From Beggiatoa alba B18LD (GTDB lineage: Bacteria; Pseudomonadota; Gammaproteobacteria; Beggiatoales; Beggiatoaceae): a stretch of DNA of 64,000 bases. Below the pieces are notes generated by a model, which saw only the letters and a list, made by a program, of their open reading frames with translations, ran no database searches and was not told the DNA's origin. The stretch is taken from positions 2,835,411-2,899,410 of the forward strand of contig NZ_JH600070.1 in assembly GCF_000245015.1 (NCBI RefSeq), given 5' to 3'. The position numbers and the translations under genes are program-made. Of this stretch, positions 1 through 9,022 are shown one piece after another; within the stretch, counting starts at the first letter, position 1; each line of letters starts with the position of its first letter.

Positions 1-833
1 GCTAAAGTAGAAGCATAAACAATTTCGCCAGCAGGAGGCACGTTGTCTTCAACTTCACCAGCTAAAGCGGGGAAACGATAACCCATACGGTCACCATTAG
101 GTGCACGTAATGTTAATTGACCGGTTAACTGTACCCAAGTAGGGTCAGCAGAACGGATTCTACCAGCAGGAGTAGGGCTTAAGTTACCATTTGCATCACG
201 GGTTAATGCTACTGTTTCAGCACCATTTCTGGCATCTAAGTCTGTACGAGCAACATCAAAAACGGCAGCTAAAGCAAATTTGGACATGCCTTTAGCAATG
301 GTTACATTACCACTAGGGGTATTGATAACACCATTAACAGCATATGCGCCAATGACTTCAATGTGACCAATTTCGTTATTGTCACCAGCCCCTAAGTTTT
401 GATCAAACAATTGCGCTTGAATAGGATTGATAGACGCAAAACTTGTTCCTTCTGAACCAGTCAAAGGATCATTACCTCTGACGGAATCATCGTCAGAATA
501 GAATGTTGCTTGACCGTTGACATTGATGATGTCAAAACGGCAAACGTCACTGGGTGTCAGATAACAAATAAAGTCGAGCACCTCAGCAGAGGTGTATTGA
601 GAACGCAGAACAACCTTGGCTTTGACAGCTACGTCGTCACGGGTATTGACGATAGCAACGTGGGTTGTGTAGCTATTAGCCAAGCCCAAATAGATAGGTC
701 CTAATAAAACTTGCCCAATACCATCTTCTGCCAAGTGAACGGCACTTGCGCTACCACTGAAAGCGGCACCTGTAACAAGGGCGGCAGTCATTACGGAAGG
801 CAGAAGTTTTTTTCTTAAGGAAAAACTCTTCAT
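1..833 (-). CDS. Exported surface-type protein of unknown function, 3' end cut by window edge
   Basis: Open reading frame on the minus strand running off the left edge, so the C-terminus is missing; 277 codons are visible. It begins with a clear Sec signal peptide (MKSF-SLRKK, hydrophobic TAALVTGAAFSG, then ASA cleavage region). The mature part starts HLAEDGIGQVLLGPIYLG and continues with beta-rich, Thr/Asn/Asp-rich sequence (HVAIVNTRDD, VKAKVVLRS). The ATG at 833 has a good AAGGAG site at 843-848, nine bases upstream. No catalytic motif is visible. Similar openings (AEDG.GQVL.GP.Y) occur, from memory, in uncharacterised surface proteins of sulfur-oxidising and other environmental proteobacteria; that family link is weak. 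It is preceded by a 600-bp gap with repeated motifs, suggesting regulated expression. Function unknown. Confidence 0.8.
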   Translation of the reverse strand, partial: MKSFSLRKKLLPSVMTAALVTGAAFSGSASAVHLAEDGIGQVLLGPIYLGLANSYTTHVAIVNTRDDVAVKAKVVLRSQYTSAEVLDFICYLTPSDVCRFDIINVNGQATFYSDDDSVRGNDPLTGSEGTSFASINPIQAQLFDQNLGAGDNNEIGHIEVIGAYAVNGVINTPSGNVTIAKGMSKFALAAVFDVARTDLDARNGAETVALTRDANGNLSPTPAGRIRSADPTWVQLTGQLTLRAPNGDRMGYRFPALAGEVEDNVPPAGEIVYASTL

Positions 834-1440
834 TAATTTACACTCCTTAAACAACACACTGTTTAACATTGGATACAACAAATGGATTTCACTATTACTT
901 ACTGCATAAGAATACAGAATTCGCTTCTTATGTACAAGACTGAAGGGGCATCCACAATCCAACCGTCTAATACACTTTATAGTTACCAATAGCAACTATA
1001 CAAAGGTTGCTATATAACTGCAACACTTTTTTCTTAAATACAACAAATTTCAATCAATGTTGTATCTCTACAACAAATAGCTTCAAGCTTTTCATGTAGC
1101 ACTAAAATATAGATGTGCAAAAAAGAGATAATTTGTATTTTAATTACACATAAGCATAATTAAATGCAAAACAGTCTAATTTGTTCAAACATTTTAACAT
1201 GTCACATCTTATCTTTGTGTAAATCTTCTGTTGTTTGTGTTGCAAAAACTAATTATAAAGTGATTCTTGAGTAAGCCTATTAGCATGAAATATGCCTTTT
1301 CTTATTTATTTTCTGTATAACATATTAAGTCAAATATTCAGTTATAACGACTCATACTGTTATACATCCCGCACGAATACGGTAGTTAAGACACGCTATT
1401 AAACCCACATTATTTATATTTGTACAATAGATGAATAATT
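834..1440. promoter_or_regulatory. Long AT-rich gap with repeated TACAACAAAT motifs and a hairpin
   Basis: No convincing gene in 607 bp. It is the upstream region of the surface protein at 1-833 and lies downstream of the glycosyltransferase. The 10-mer TACAACAAAT occurs three times (874-883, 1039-1048, 1069-1078). The second copy can also pair with TGTTGTA at 1058-1064. An 8-bp perfect inverted repeat, ATAGCAAC/GTTGCTAT (989-996 and 1006-1013, 9-nt loop), could form a leader hairpin or be an operator. No regulator can be named. Confidence 0.4.
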
Positions 1441-3528
1441 TTAACTCGACTTATTAAAAAGTACCTCAAGGATTTGATACGCCGATTTTTCAGGATAGAA
1501 CCGTGCAATATCTTGCATCGCCTGTTTCATTAACGAAACACGTAGGGCATTATCAATGATTAACTGTTGCAAGGTGTTGTAACAATTTGTCATATCCATA
1601 GTATCAATCACTAATGCATTACGTTGATGGACAGCAAAGCTATTGCTCCCGCCAATTTGTGGCACTATCACTGCCACACCCGATGCCATCGCCTCCATCG
1701 CGGTTAAGCCCATCGCTTGGAAATTGGAAAAGTCGACAAAAATATCAATTTGTGCAAAAAGCGTCGCTAATTGTTCAGGGGTTTGTAAGCCCAGATTTTG
1801 ATGGTCGAAATTTCTCGGCAAGGCTTGAAAATGTGGGTCGTCATTGGCAACGCCAAATAAAAGAATCTCTACCTGTTGGGAATATGCTTGTTGAATCTTT
1901 TGTAACACTTGCATCGTGCGCAACGCGCCACGCCGACCGCTAGAGGGACGTATCATCGCACTAATTCGCAAGCGTTGCGGATTTTCAGGACGGCTGACAC
2001 GGGGGATAAATAAATCTGCGTGATAGCTTGCGCCTACAACATGGCTGGTTTTACCAACTTGATAGTGTAGCTCGTCTTGATTCCAAGGCGTTTTTGTAAA
2101 TAGTTTAGCGTTTGGTATCTCTAAATAAGAGAGCCATGCACGACGAAATTCGGGATAACGACGGAAGTAGTAAGACGCAAGTCGACGGCGCACCCATGGA
2201 GAACGCCAGAACCAACGATAATACGTCGGTTTTTCCGCCCAAAAATAGGGTTCAAAATCTTGAACATAGTATCCAATTATCGGCGGATTCGGCAGATTTG
2301 CAACAGGAGCAATCCATTGAATCGAGTAGCTAGCCGTCGCAATGACTGCATCGTATCCCTCACAATAACGCGGAATCTCAAAGTCTGTTGGCGTATAAAT
2401 GACGGGAACATCTAGTTGCGGGTAACTTTTTTCAAAGGTCTTTTGATGGTGTAGAAAATTTAAAATAACCGCATCTACCCCCATGCGTCGCATGGCACGG
2501 ACTTCACTGATAACGACGTTACTGCCACCTCCAGCTTCTTGCACGGGGAGCATAAAAATAACCCGCTTACCCCGCCAACGATATTGCCCTTCTGCGACTA
2601 AATTCCAACGCGCTATTAACTGTTTCGCCCGAATGCGAATCCCTTCGATAACTTTGTCCTGTCGACAAATAGTCACCCCTGCATCAATCACTGCTTGCCC
2701 GTGTTTTTCAGCCAGTGCTTGCCCTGCACGGTCAGCCAATTGTTTACGGCGTTCATGCGAATAGCTTTTCGATTGAGCATGATAGATATAAACATCGTCG
2801 GCAATGGCTAATTCCCAGCCTGCTTGTCTGGCACGGATACAATAATCATTCTCTTCCCCATAACCTTGTCCAAAAGTTGCCTCATCAAAATAGCCAATTT
2901 GTTCAAGTACAGCGCGTTTAATCAAGAGACAAAAGCCATTTAAAAAGGCAATGCGGGGATATAAACGTGGGGACAAAGATGCAACCCGATGGGCAAATTG
3001 TTGCACATTCATATCGACAGGTAATGGATTTTCTGCCCAATCGCCTTTACATTCAATGGCAGGAATAGATTGCCATGACGCGGTATTGCTTAAAGGACCA
3101 GCTAAACCAATTTCAGGCGCAGAATTCGCACATGCTATTAAGCGTTCTAACCAATAATGAGAAACAATGGTGTCACTGTTTAATAGTAAACAGTAAGGAT
3201 TTTGACTGGCTTGCAAGCCTTGATTTGCTGCACAGGTATAACCGCGTGCCTGCTCATTGCGTAACAGCGTCACGGATTCCGTTTGTGCGTATTGTGCGAG
3301 AAAATCCCGTGTTTCTGTAGCACTGCCATCATCAACCAGAATTAAACGATAAGGGGTTGTGCTATAAGCTTTAATTGAAGCTAAACAGCGTTGTACATCT
3401 GCTAAGGCATTATGCACACAAACAATAACATCAATTGCTTGTGTCGGAGACGGAACATTTAATGTATCTAACTGCCATGAAGGAGAATGAATGGGCAAGG
3501 AAGCGAGCATAACGGATTGGCTATCCAT
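1441..3528 (-). CDS. Two-domain glycosyltransferase (GT2 N-terminal, GT4-like C-terminal)
   Basis: About 695 residues. The N-terminal third is a family 2 glycosyltransferase fold: IDVIVCVHNA opening, LVDDGS near residues 64-69, and LLLNSDT near 114-120 as the DXD-equivalent nucleotide-sugar/metal site, similar to O-antigen and rhamnan biosynthesis transferases. A middle segment (YYVQDFEPYF, WNQDELHY) and a C-terminal Rossmann region (RISAMIRPSSGRRG, then MGLTAMEAMASGVAVIVP) look like GT1/GT4 glycosyltransferases of rhamnan/O-antigen type. It probably builds a surface polysaccharide from nucleotide sugars at the cytoplasmic face. The open frame could start at a TTG at 3537; the ATG at 3528 is preferred, though neither has a strong ribosome-binding site. 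It stands alone, with no other polysaccharide genes beside it. Confidence 0.8.
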   Translation of the reverse strand: MDSQSVMLASLPIHSPSWQLDTLNVPSPTQAIDVIVCVHNALADVQRCLASIKAYSTTPYRLILVDDGSATETRDFLAQYAQTESVTLLRNEQARGYTCAANQGLQASQNPYCLLLNSDTIVSHYWLERLIACANSAPEIGLAGPLSNTASWQSIPAIECKGDWAENPLPVDMNVQQFAHRVASLSPRLYPRIAFLNGFCLLIKRAVLEQIGYFDEATFGQGYGEENDYCIRARQAGWELAIADDVYIYHAQSKSYSHERRKQLADRAGQALAEKHGQAVIDAGVTICRQDKVIEGIRIRAKQLIARWNLVAEGQYRWRGKRVIFMLPVQEAGGGSNVVISEVRAMRRMGVDAVILNFLHHQKTFEKSYPQLDVPVIYTPTDFEIPRYCEGYDAVIATASYSIQWIAPVANLPNPPIIGYYVQDFEPYFWAEKPTYYRWFWRSPWVRRRLASYYFRRYPEFRRAWLSYLEIPNAKLFTKTPWNQDELHYQVGKTSHVVGASYHADLFIPRVSRPENPQRLRISAMIRPSSGRRGALRTMQVLQKIQQAYSQQVEILLFGVANDDPHFQALPRNFDHQNLGLQTPEQLATLFAQIDIFVDFSNFQAMGLTAMEAMASGVAVIVPQIGGSNSFAVHQRNALVIDTMDMTNCYNTLQQLIIDNALRVSLMKQAMQDIARFYPEKSAYQILEVLFNKSS

Positions 3529-3660
3529 AAAACGCAAAAGATATTTTATAGTGGTATATCCATCAAATTGATGAATCGTTTTTTAAAGTGCGACATTATA
3601 AGCCTGACAAGCAATATTACACAAATCTATTATTTATCAATAACTTTATAGGAGAATACA

Positions 3661-4248
3661 ATGGCTGGTAAAAAGACTGCACCACCGCTGATAATTGTCA
3701 TTATTACGCTGATTTTATCCATTTTTATGGGTGAAAAATGGATAAATTCAGACAATAAACAACCCACACAGCCCACTGATAACAACACCACGACAACGAC
3801 AAAAAATGGTAATATTGCTGATTTAAATCAATGCAATATTGTCAATATTAGCGATGGTGACACCATGCGTTTACGTTGTGCAGGGGCTGATGAAGATATT
3901 CGTGTACGTTTATATTGCATAGACGCGCCAGAATCTAAACAAACGCCATGGGGAACAACTTCTAAAGAATATCTACGTTCCATTGCAGGAGATAACGTGC
4001 GCGTTGTTAAAATAGATACAGACCGTTATCAACGCATTGTCGGTGAGGTTTACAGTGGTAATGCTAATTTAAATCTCGCCATGGTCAAAGCAGGAAAAGC
4101 GGCTGTTTATCGGCAATATTGTAAAAAACGTGAGCCTTATGAAGCCGCCGAAGAACAAGCCCAACATGCAAAAGAAGGAATTTGGAAATCCAGCGGATTA
4201 CATCAAACCCCTTGGGAATGGCGTAAACAACAACGCGAAGCAGATTAA
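3661..4248 (+). CDS. Membrane-anchored thermonuclease (SNase-like) family protein
   Basis: 195 residues. One N-terminal hydrophobic segment (about residues 8-23, PPLIIVIITLILSIFMG) is followed by a Thr/Asn-rich linker and a staphylococcal-nuclease-type OB-fold domain from about 55 to 190. Visible family residues are DGDT near 65-68, R83 and E91 in VRLYCIDAPES, and R125 in RYQRIVGEVY, corresponding to the catalytic Arg-Glu-Arg set of SNase. It would be a Ca2+-dependent nuclease acting in the periplasm or at the membrane face. AGGAG lies just upstream (TATAGGAGAATACAATG). Its stop codon sits two bases before a family B repeat (4251), which appears to replace any ordinary terminator. Confidence 0.85.
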   Translation: MAGKKTAPPLIIVIITLILSIFMGEKWINSDNKQPTQPTDNNTTTTTKNGNIADLNQCNIVNISDGDTMRLRCAGADEDIRVRLYCIDAPESKQTPWGTTSKEYLRSIAGDNVRVVKIDTDRYQRIVGEVYSGNANLNLAMVKAGKAAVYRQYCKKREPYEAAEEQAQHAKEGIWKSSGLHQTPWEWRKQQREAD

Positions 4249-4250
4249 TA

Positions 4251-4553
4251 ACCTGAGTACGGCGAATTTTTAAAAAAGACAATAGCTTGTCTGAATCAGG
4301 ATTTTCAGAATTAACAGAATTTAACCCCCTTAAACCAAGAAATTAATGCGAATCACGCTTTTTAATTCTGCTAATTCTGAAAATTCTGTGAATTCTGATT
4401 CAGACAAAAAAAGACCTGCTAGGTTTTAAAAATTTATAGCAAACGTATTATAAAACGACATGAAGGACTGGCAGTCCTAGATTTAAATCACCTTATGGTA
4501 CGGTTACTATAGCAGGTCTCTATTTTATTTTATAAAACTTGCAGAACTCAGAT
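4251..4553. repeat. Family B composite palindromic repeat, copy B1, with family A nested inside
   Basis: Left end ACCTGAGTACGGCGAA at 4251; degenerate right end near 4539-4553 (GCAGAACTCAGAT). The inside holds a long imperfect inverted repeat: TTGTCTGAATCAGG plus 9-bp CAGAATT-type units at about 4289-4322 facing TTCTGATTCAGACAA ending near 4407. Next comes the GACCTGCTAGGTTTT arm, whose opposite arm has been split by the family A element at 4437-4509 and resumes as GCAGGTC at 4512. Starts two bases after the thermonuclease stop. A further partial core follows at 4560-4632 (AATCCTGATTCTGACAA, GATTCAGACAA). Confidence 0.75.
4437..4509. mobile_element. Family A 73-bp MITE-like element, copy A1 (nested in B1)
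   Basis: Exactly 73 bp between TA dinucleotides at 4435-4436 and 4510-4511. The ends are imperfect inverted repeats (TAGCAAACGTA... / ...TACGGTTACTA), and the centre is the near-palindrome AGGACTGGCAGTCCT. It interrupts the right arm of the CTAGG palindrome in repeat B1, which shows it arrived by insertion at a TA. TA duplication is the hallmark of IS630/Tc1-mariner-type transposition. Confidence 0.75.
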
Positions 4554-4642
4554 TATTTAAGGGTTTAATCCTGAAAATCCTGATTCTGACAAAGTTTTAA
4601 ATGCTTAAATCCTGTCAATCACGATTCAGACAATCCAATGAC

Positions 4643-7369
4643 CTATTTCAACGGCAAACTAATCACAAAACGCACGCCACCACTAGCAACATTTTCCGCC
4701 CAAATTCGCCCATCATGTTCCTCAACAATCCGTTGACAAATAGTCAAGCCTAATCCTGTTCCTTTCGGTTTCCCCGCCTGTTGGTCATCGACTTGATGGA
4801 ATTTATCAAAAATCTTCTGTAAATGTGCCTCAGGAATTCCCATGCCATTATCTTGCACAATCAAATGAATTTCCTGATTTTCTACCAATAACTGCATCAC
4901 CACTTGACCGCTATCAGGCTCAGTAAACTTGCTCGCATTCGACAGTAAATTAATGAGCACCTGAATAAATCGGTCGCGGTCAACCTCTGCCATTAATGCC
5001 TGTTCAGGCAATATAGAATTTAACTGAATCCGCCGTTCATGAAATAACTGACTTACCGATGCACACGCCGTTGTTACCAACTCCCGCAAATCATGCACAG
5101 ATTTATGCCACTCCATCCGCCCCGATTCAATTTTTGCCAAATCCAAGACATCATTGATTAAACGGGTTAAACGCTCCGCCTCTTTCACAATAATGTCTAA
5201 AAATTGCTGACGTTGCGCCAACTCTAAAGCGGGATTACTCAACAAAATTTCCGAAAATGCGCGAATTGACGTTAAAGGCGTGCGTAATTCATGACTAACC
5301 GTTGCAACAAACTCATCTTTTAAATGGTCTAACTCCTGCAACCGCGCATTAGCCATGCGTAACTCATGCGTTGCACTTTCTAACGCCTGCGATTTCTGCT
5401 CCAACTGCCGACTATACGCCCGTACTTGCGAAGTCTCTTCTAAAATTTGTAACACATCCTGCACGCTTAACGGCTCACCCTTTACCACCGAAGCCACCAT
5501 AATATGCGCTGATGCGGAACCAATTGCCCCCGTTAATAAACGCTCGACAAACATGATGAAATGCGGGCTAGTTGTCATCTGCTCATTTAAAACAACTCCC
5601 TGCTGCTGACTATAAGACTGAAATGCCCGTTGCGTTTTCTGCTCACCCAAAAAGCGACAAGTCAACGCCTGCAACTCACTAAAACTGCCCTGTCCTGTAC
5701 GATAATACGACTGCGCTTCCTGTCCCGCTTGAAACACATTCACAAATAAACTTGCCTGTAACCGCTCAATGGTCCGTTGTCGAGAAAACAAAGAAACAAA
5801 CACCAAGCAACCTATATTAAAAAATAAACTCCAAAAAACCGCATGGGTTAAACTATCTAACCCCGTTAAACCAAACAACGCATAAGGTTTTAACAACCCA
5901 ATTCCCCACAAACCCTGCTCGACAAAATTCATCCCCAACCAACCCGATTTTGCAAACGCAGGCAATAACAAGGTATAAGCCCAAACCACAAACCCCGCGC
6001 CTAAACCGACTAACGCCCCAAAACGATTTGCACCCTGCCAATAAATTCCCAATAAAATAGAAGGCGCAAACTGTGCTGCTGCCACAAAAGAAATTAAACC
6101 AATCGTGACCAACGCATAAGACTCACCCAATACACGAAAATACCCATACCCTAACAACAAAATACACGCAATCACCCCCCGCCGTATCAACAACAACAAC
6201 CGCCCTAAATGCGGATGATGACTAATATCTAATACTTTAATTCGTAAAAGAATCGGCATTAATAAATCATTACTCACCATCGTTGCTAATGCGATAGTTT
6301 CCACGATTACCATACTTGCCGCCGCAGACAATCCCCCAATAAACACCAATAATGTTAAACTTTCCGCCTGCGCAAACATCGGCAAAGTTAAAACATACGT
6401 ATCAGGGTCAATGGCTTGACCTGCAAAAATCAACTGCCCCGCCAAAGCAATCGGAAAAACAAAAATATTAATCACTAACAAATACAACGGAAAAAGCCAA
6501 CTTGCTGTTTTTAAATGCTGTTCGTTCACATTCTCCACCACGCCTACCTGAAACTGACGTGGCAAAAACAACACCGAAAACACCGACAATAAAACCAATG
6601 TAAACCAATTAACATACTCCCCGTTTACCCCTTCCAACGCCATCAACCGCTGCAACTCAGGCACTGCAAACGCCTGTGTAAACAAATCCGCAGGACTCGC
6701 AAACAACCCCCACACCACAAAAACACCCACCGCCAGAAACGCCACCAACTTCACCAACGACTCAAACGCAATTGCCGCTACCATCCCCTCATGACGTTCT
6801 GTAGCATCTAAATGCCGAGTGCCAAACAAAATCGTAAAAACAATTAAAATTAAAGAAATATAAAACGCCGTATCCGACCAAATTGGACGCAATCCCGCCT
6901 CACTTGGCATCTGTAATGCAGGATATTGACTCACCAACTCCAAACTCATCGCAATCGCTTTTAACTGCAAAGCGATATACGGCAAAATCCCAACGACCGC
7001 GATAATGGTGACAAAACCACCCAAAAGCGCACTTTTACCATAACGAGAGCCGATAAAATCGGCAATAGACGTAATCCGATGCTGATGCGCAATCCGAATA
7101 ATCTTTCGCAACACCACCCACGACAACGCCATCATCAACGTTGCCCCCAGATAAATCGGCAAAAACCCCATGCCGCTACTGGTAGCCCGCCCCACGCTGC
7201 CATAAAAACTCCACGCTGTGCAATAAATAGCGATGGATAACGTATAAACATACGGATTACTGATTAACGACCGCCCACTATCCGCCCGCTTATCCGCATA
7301 ATACGCAATTGCAAACAACACCCCTAAATACGCAAATGATACCAACACAATTACCCAATGCTGCAACAT
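4643..7369 (-). CDS. Sodium:solute symporter-type sensor histidine kinase (CbrA-like)
   Basis: About 908 residues. The first ~530 form a multi-spanning SLC5/SSS transporter domain (Y-TLSIAIYCTAWSFYGSVG near the start). A STAC-like linker and short coiled coil follow, then HisKA with VSHELRTPLTS (phospho-acceptor His near 693) and HATPase with NLLSNASKF, DNGMGIP and KGTGLGL. This is the architecture of CbrA in Pseudomonas, which senses or transports histidine and controls carbon/nitrogen use through the NtrC-type regulator CbrB. No cbrB-like gene is in this window, so the partner is unknown. The ATG at 7369 shares one base with the stop of the small upstream gene (TGATG), with GGGGGA as ribosome-binding site; a GTG at 7372 is possible. 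Translational coupling is likely. Confidence 0.88.
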   Translation of the reverse strand: MLQHWVIVLVSFAYLGVLFAIAYYADKRADSGRSLISNPYVYTLSIAIYCTAWSFYGSVGRATSSGMGFLPIYLGATLMMALSWVVLRKIIRIAHQHRITSIADFIGSRYGKSALLGGFVTIIAVVGILPYIALQLKAIAMSLELVSQYPALQMPSEAGLRPIWSDTAFYISLILIVFTILFGTRHLDATERHEGMVAAIAFESLVKLVAFLAVGVFVVWGLFASPADLFTQAFAVPELQRLMALEGVNGEYVNWFTLVLLSVFSVLFLPRQFQVGVVENVNEQHLKTASWLFPLYLLVINIFVFPIALAGQLIFAGQAIDPDTYVLTLPMFAQAESLTLLVFIGGLSAAASMVIVETIALATMVSNDLLMPILLRIKVLDISHHPHLGRLLLLIRRGVIACILLLGYGYFRVLGESYALVTIGLISFVAAAQFAPSILLGIYWQGANRFGALVGLGAGFVVWAYTLLLPAFAKSGWLGMNFVEQGLWGIGLLKPYALFGLTGLDSLTHAVFWSLFFNIGCLVFVSLFSRQRTIERLQASLFVNVFQAGQEAQSYYRTGQGSFSELQALTCRFLGEQKTQRAFQSYSQQQGVVLNEQMTTSPHFIMFVERLLTGAIGSASAHIMVASVVKGEPLSVQDVLQILEETSQVRAYSRQLEQKSQALESATHELRMANARLQELDHLKDEFVATVSHELRTPLTSIRAFSEILLSNPALELAQRQQFLDIIVKEAERLTRLINDVLDLAKIESGRMEWHKSVHDLRELVTTACASVSQLFHERRIQLNSILPEQALMAEVDRDRFIQVLINLLSNASKFTEPDSGQVVMQLLVENQEIHLIVQDNGMGIPEAHLQKIFDKFHQVDDQQAGKPKGTGLGLTICQRIVEEHDGRIWAENVASGGVRFVISLPLK

Positions 7370-7569
7370 CACGCATCCCCCGCAGGCATTTTATACATCA
7401 CCCAAGCAATCACAACGATAAAACCCAACCAAAGCAAAAACAAATACAAATACAACAACGGAATACCCCATACTAATACCGCATGGCTAAATACAGACAA
7501 CAACGGATAAACAAACAACATGCACCCTAACCCAACAAAACTCACCAAATAAGACAAACTCGTCTGCAC
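7369..7569 (-). CDS. Small two-helix membrane protein upstream of CbrA-like kinase (CbrX-like)
   Basis: 66 residues, starting at a GTG (7569) with a strong AGGAGG site a few bases upstream. Two hydrophobic stretches (about residues 7-28 and 33-58) predict a small inner-membrane protein. The last base of its TGA stop is the first base of the ATG of the symporter-kinase gene. In pseudomonads a small gene called cbrX occupies this place, co-transcribed and translationally coupled with cbrA; size, topology and position match, but sequence homology was not tested. It may be needed for expression or assembly of the kinase. Base composition is G/T-rich on the coding strand like its neighbour. Confidence 0.65.
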   Translation of the reverse strand: MQTSLSYLVSFVGLGCMLFVYPLLSVFSHAVLVWGIPLLYLYLFLLWLGFIVVIAWVMYKMPAGDA

Positions 7570-7737
7570 AATAACACCTCCTCACCATACCCATTTATTT
7601 TTATAAACAACCAACCCCATTAAAAATAACAACAACTCAGAACAACACTAACCCGCGTGACAACCCGTAAATGCTAAAATGAAACCAAGCCACTAAAATA
7701 CACAACCATCTGTTTTCCCAGTTCCAGAGTTACCACA

Positions 7738-8907
7738 ATGAAACGCATCACCTATCTTTGCTGCTTATGGCTCACGCTATTTAGTCTCACCTGTCTCTAC
7801 AGCAACAGCTACAGTGCAAGCCCAAACAACTACCACACCTCCCCCACCCTCAACCACGGCAAAAAATGGCGGATTGGCTACCTAGAAAGTGGTCCCCTCA
7901 ACACCTACCCACTCAACGTCATCGCCATCGTTAAAGGACTCGAAGAACTCGAATGGCTCACCCTGCCCGAAATCCCCAAATTTGCCGACCCCAAAGACAC
8001 CAAAGCCCTCTGGCTCTGGCTCGCTGACAACGTCAAAAGCGACTACATCGAATTTATTCCCACCGCCTACTGGTCATCCAACTGGGACGAAAAACAACGC
8101 CCAACAACCAAACGCCTTACTATCAACTACCTCAATGAAAAAAAAGACATAGACCTCATGCTTGCCTTAGGCACATGGGCAGGACAAGACCTCGCCAACG
8201 ACGAACACCACATACCCACCATCGTTGCCTCCACCTCCGACGCGCTCGCCTCCAAAATCATTAAAAGTGCCACCGATTCAGGCTTTGACCACCTCCACGC
8301 AAAAATCGATGTCACCCGCTTTGAACGCCAAATACGCCTATTTCACGACGTGACCAACTTCAAAAAACTCGGCGTTGTCTATGAAGACACCGAAGAAGGC
8401 AGAAGCTTTGCCGCCATTCCCACAACTCAAAAAGTTGCAGAAGAACAACAATTTAAAATTATTCCCTGCTACGCCACATTCTCAGGCGTAACCACCAGCG
8501 AAGCAGAAAACAACGTACTCCGTTGCTACAAAGACATCGCCCCCAACGTAGAAGCCATCTACGTCACCATACACCGTGGAATTACCAACAAAACCCTACC
8601 TATCATCGCCCAAACGCTAATAGAACACAAAATTTTATCCTTTGCCCAACAAGGCTCTAGCCAAGTACAAGCAGGCATACTCATGAGCATGGCATCCACT
8701 GGATTCCAAGACGTTGGACGCTTCTACGCCGCCACCATCGCCAAAATATTCAACGGCGCAAAACCCCGCGAACTCAACCAAATCTTTGAAGACCCCATCC
8801 GCATCGCCATCAACATGGCAACTGCCAACCGCATAGACTACGAACCCCCCATTGTTATCTTCGGCATTGCTGACGAAATCTACCAAGATATTGCCTACCC
8901 AAAATAA
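7738..8907 (+). CDS. Periplasmic substrate-binding protein, ABC_sub_bind-like
   Basis: 389 residues with a signal peptide (MKRITYLCCLWLTLFSLTCLY, cleavage near 25-28). The mature protein opens KKWRIGYLESGP and continues with alternating beta-alpha segments (LMLALGTWAGQDLAND, PTIVASTSDALASKIIKS, FKKLGVVYEDTEEGRSFA, AIYVTIHRGITNKTLP, ILSFAQQGSSQVQAG). This layout is that of type I periplasmic binding proteins, closest by eye to the ABC_sub_bind group that binds aromatic amino acids or other small ligands. No permease or ATPase gene is adjacent, so it may be an orphan or feed a distant transporter. Wobble positions are unusually C-rich compared with genes elsewhere in the window, a property shared with the whole 4.6-10 kb stretch. 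Confidence 0.6.
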   Translation: MKRITYLCCLWLTLFSLTCLYSNSYSASPNNYHTSPTLNHGKKWRIGYLESGPLNTYPLNVIAIVKGLEELEWLTLPEIPKFADPKDTKALWLWLADNVKSDYIEFIPTAYWSSNWDEKQRPTTKRLTINYLNEKKDIDLMLALGTWAGQDLANDEHHIPTIVASTSDALASKIIKSATDSGFDHLHAKIDVTRFERQIRLFHDVTNFKKLGVVYEDTEEGRSFAAIPTTQKVAEEQQFKIIPCYATFSGVTTSEAENNVLRCYKDIAPNVEAIYVTIHRGITNKTLPIIAQTLIEHKILSFAQQGSSQVQAGILMSMASTGFQDVGRFYAATIAKIFNGAKPRELNQIFEDPIRIAINMATANRIDYEPPIVIFGIADEIYQDIAYPK

Positions 8908-9022
8908 CCCAAAAAACACAACACCGATAACCGAACAAACCCTTTAACAAACGGTAAGATAATCTTAAACTACCCCCGACCTCACAATACAAACCGCTAC
9001 AACACACTAACAGAGCATTAAA

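Noticed and set aside
510..704. 64-codon + strand frame inside the surface protein gene
   Set aside because: Shadow of the minus-strand gene, which has a signal peptide and a strong ribosome-binding site.
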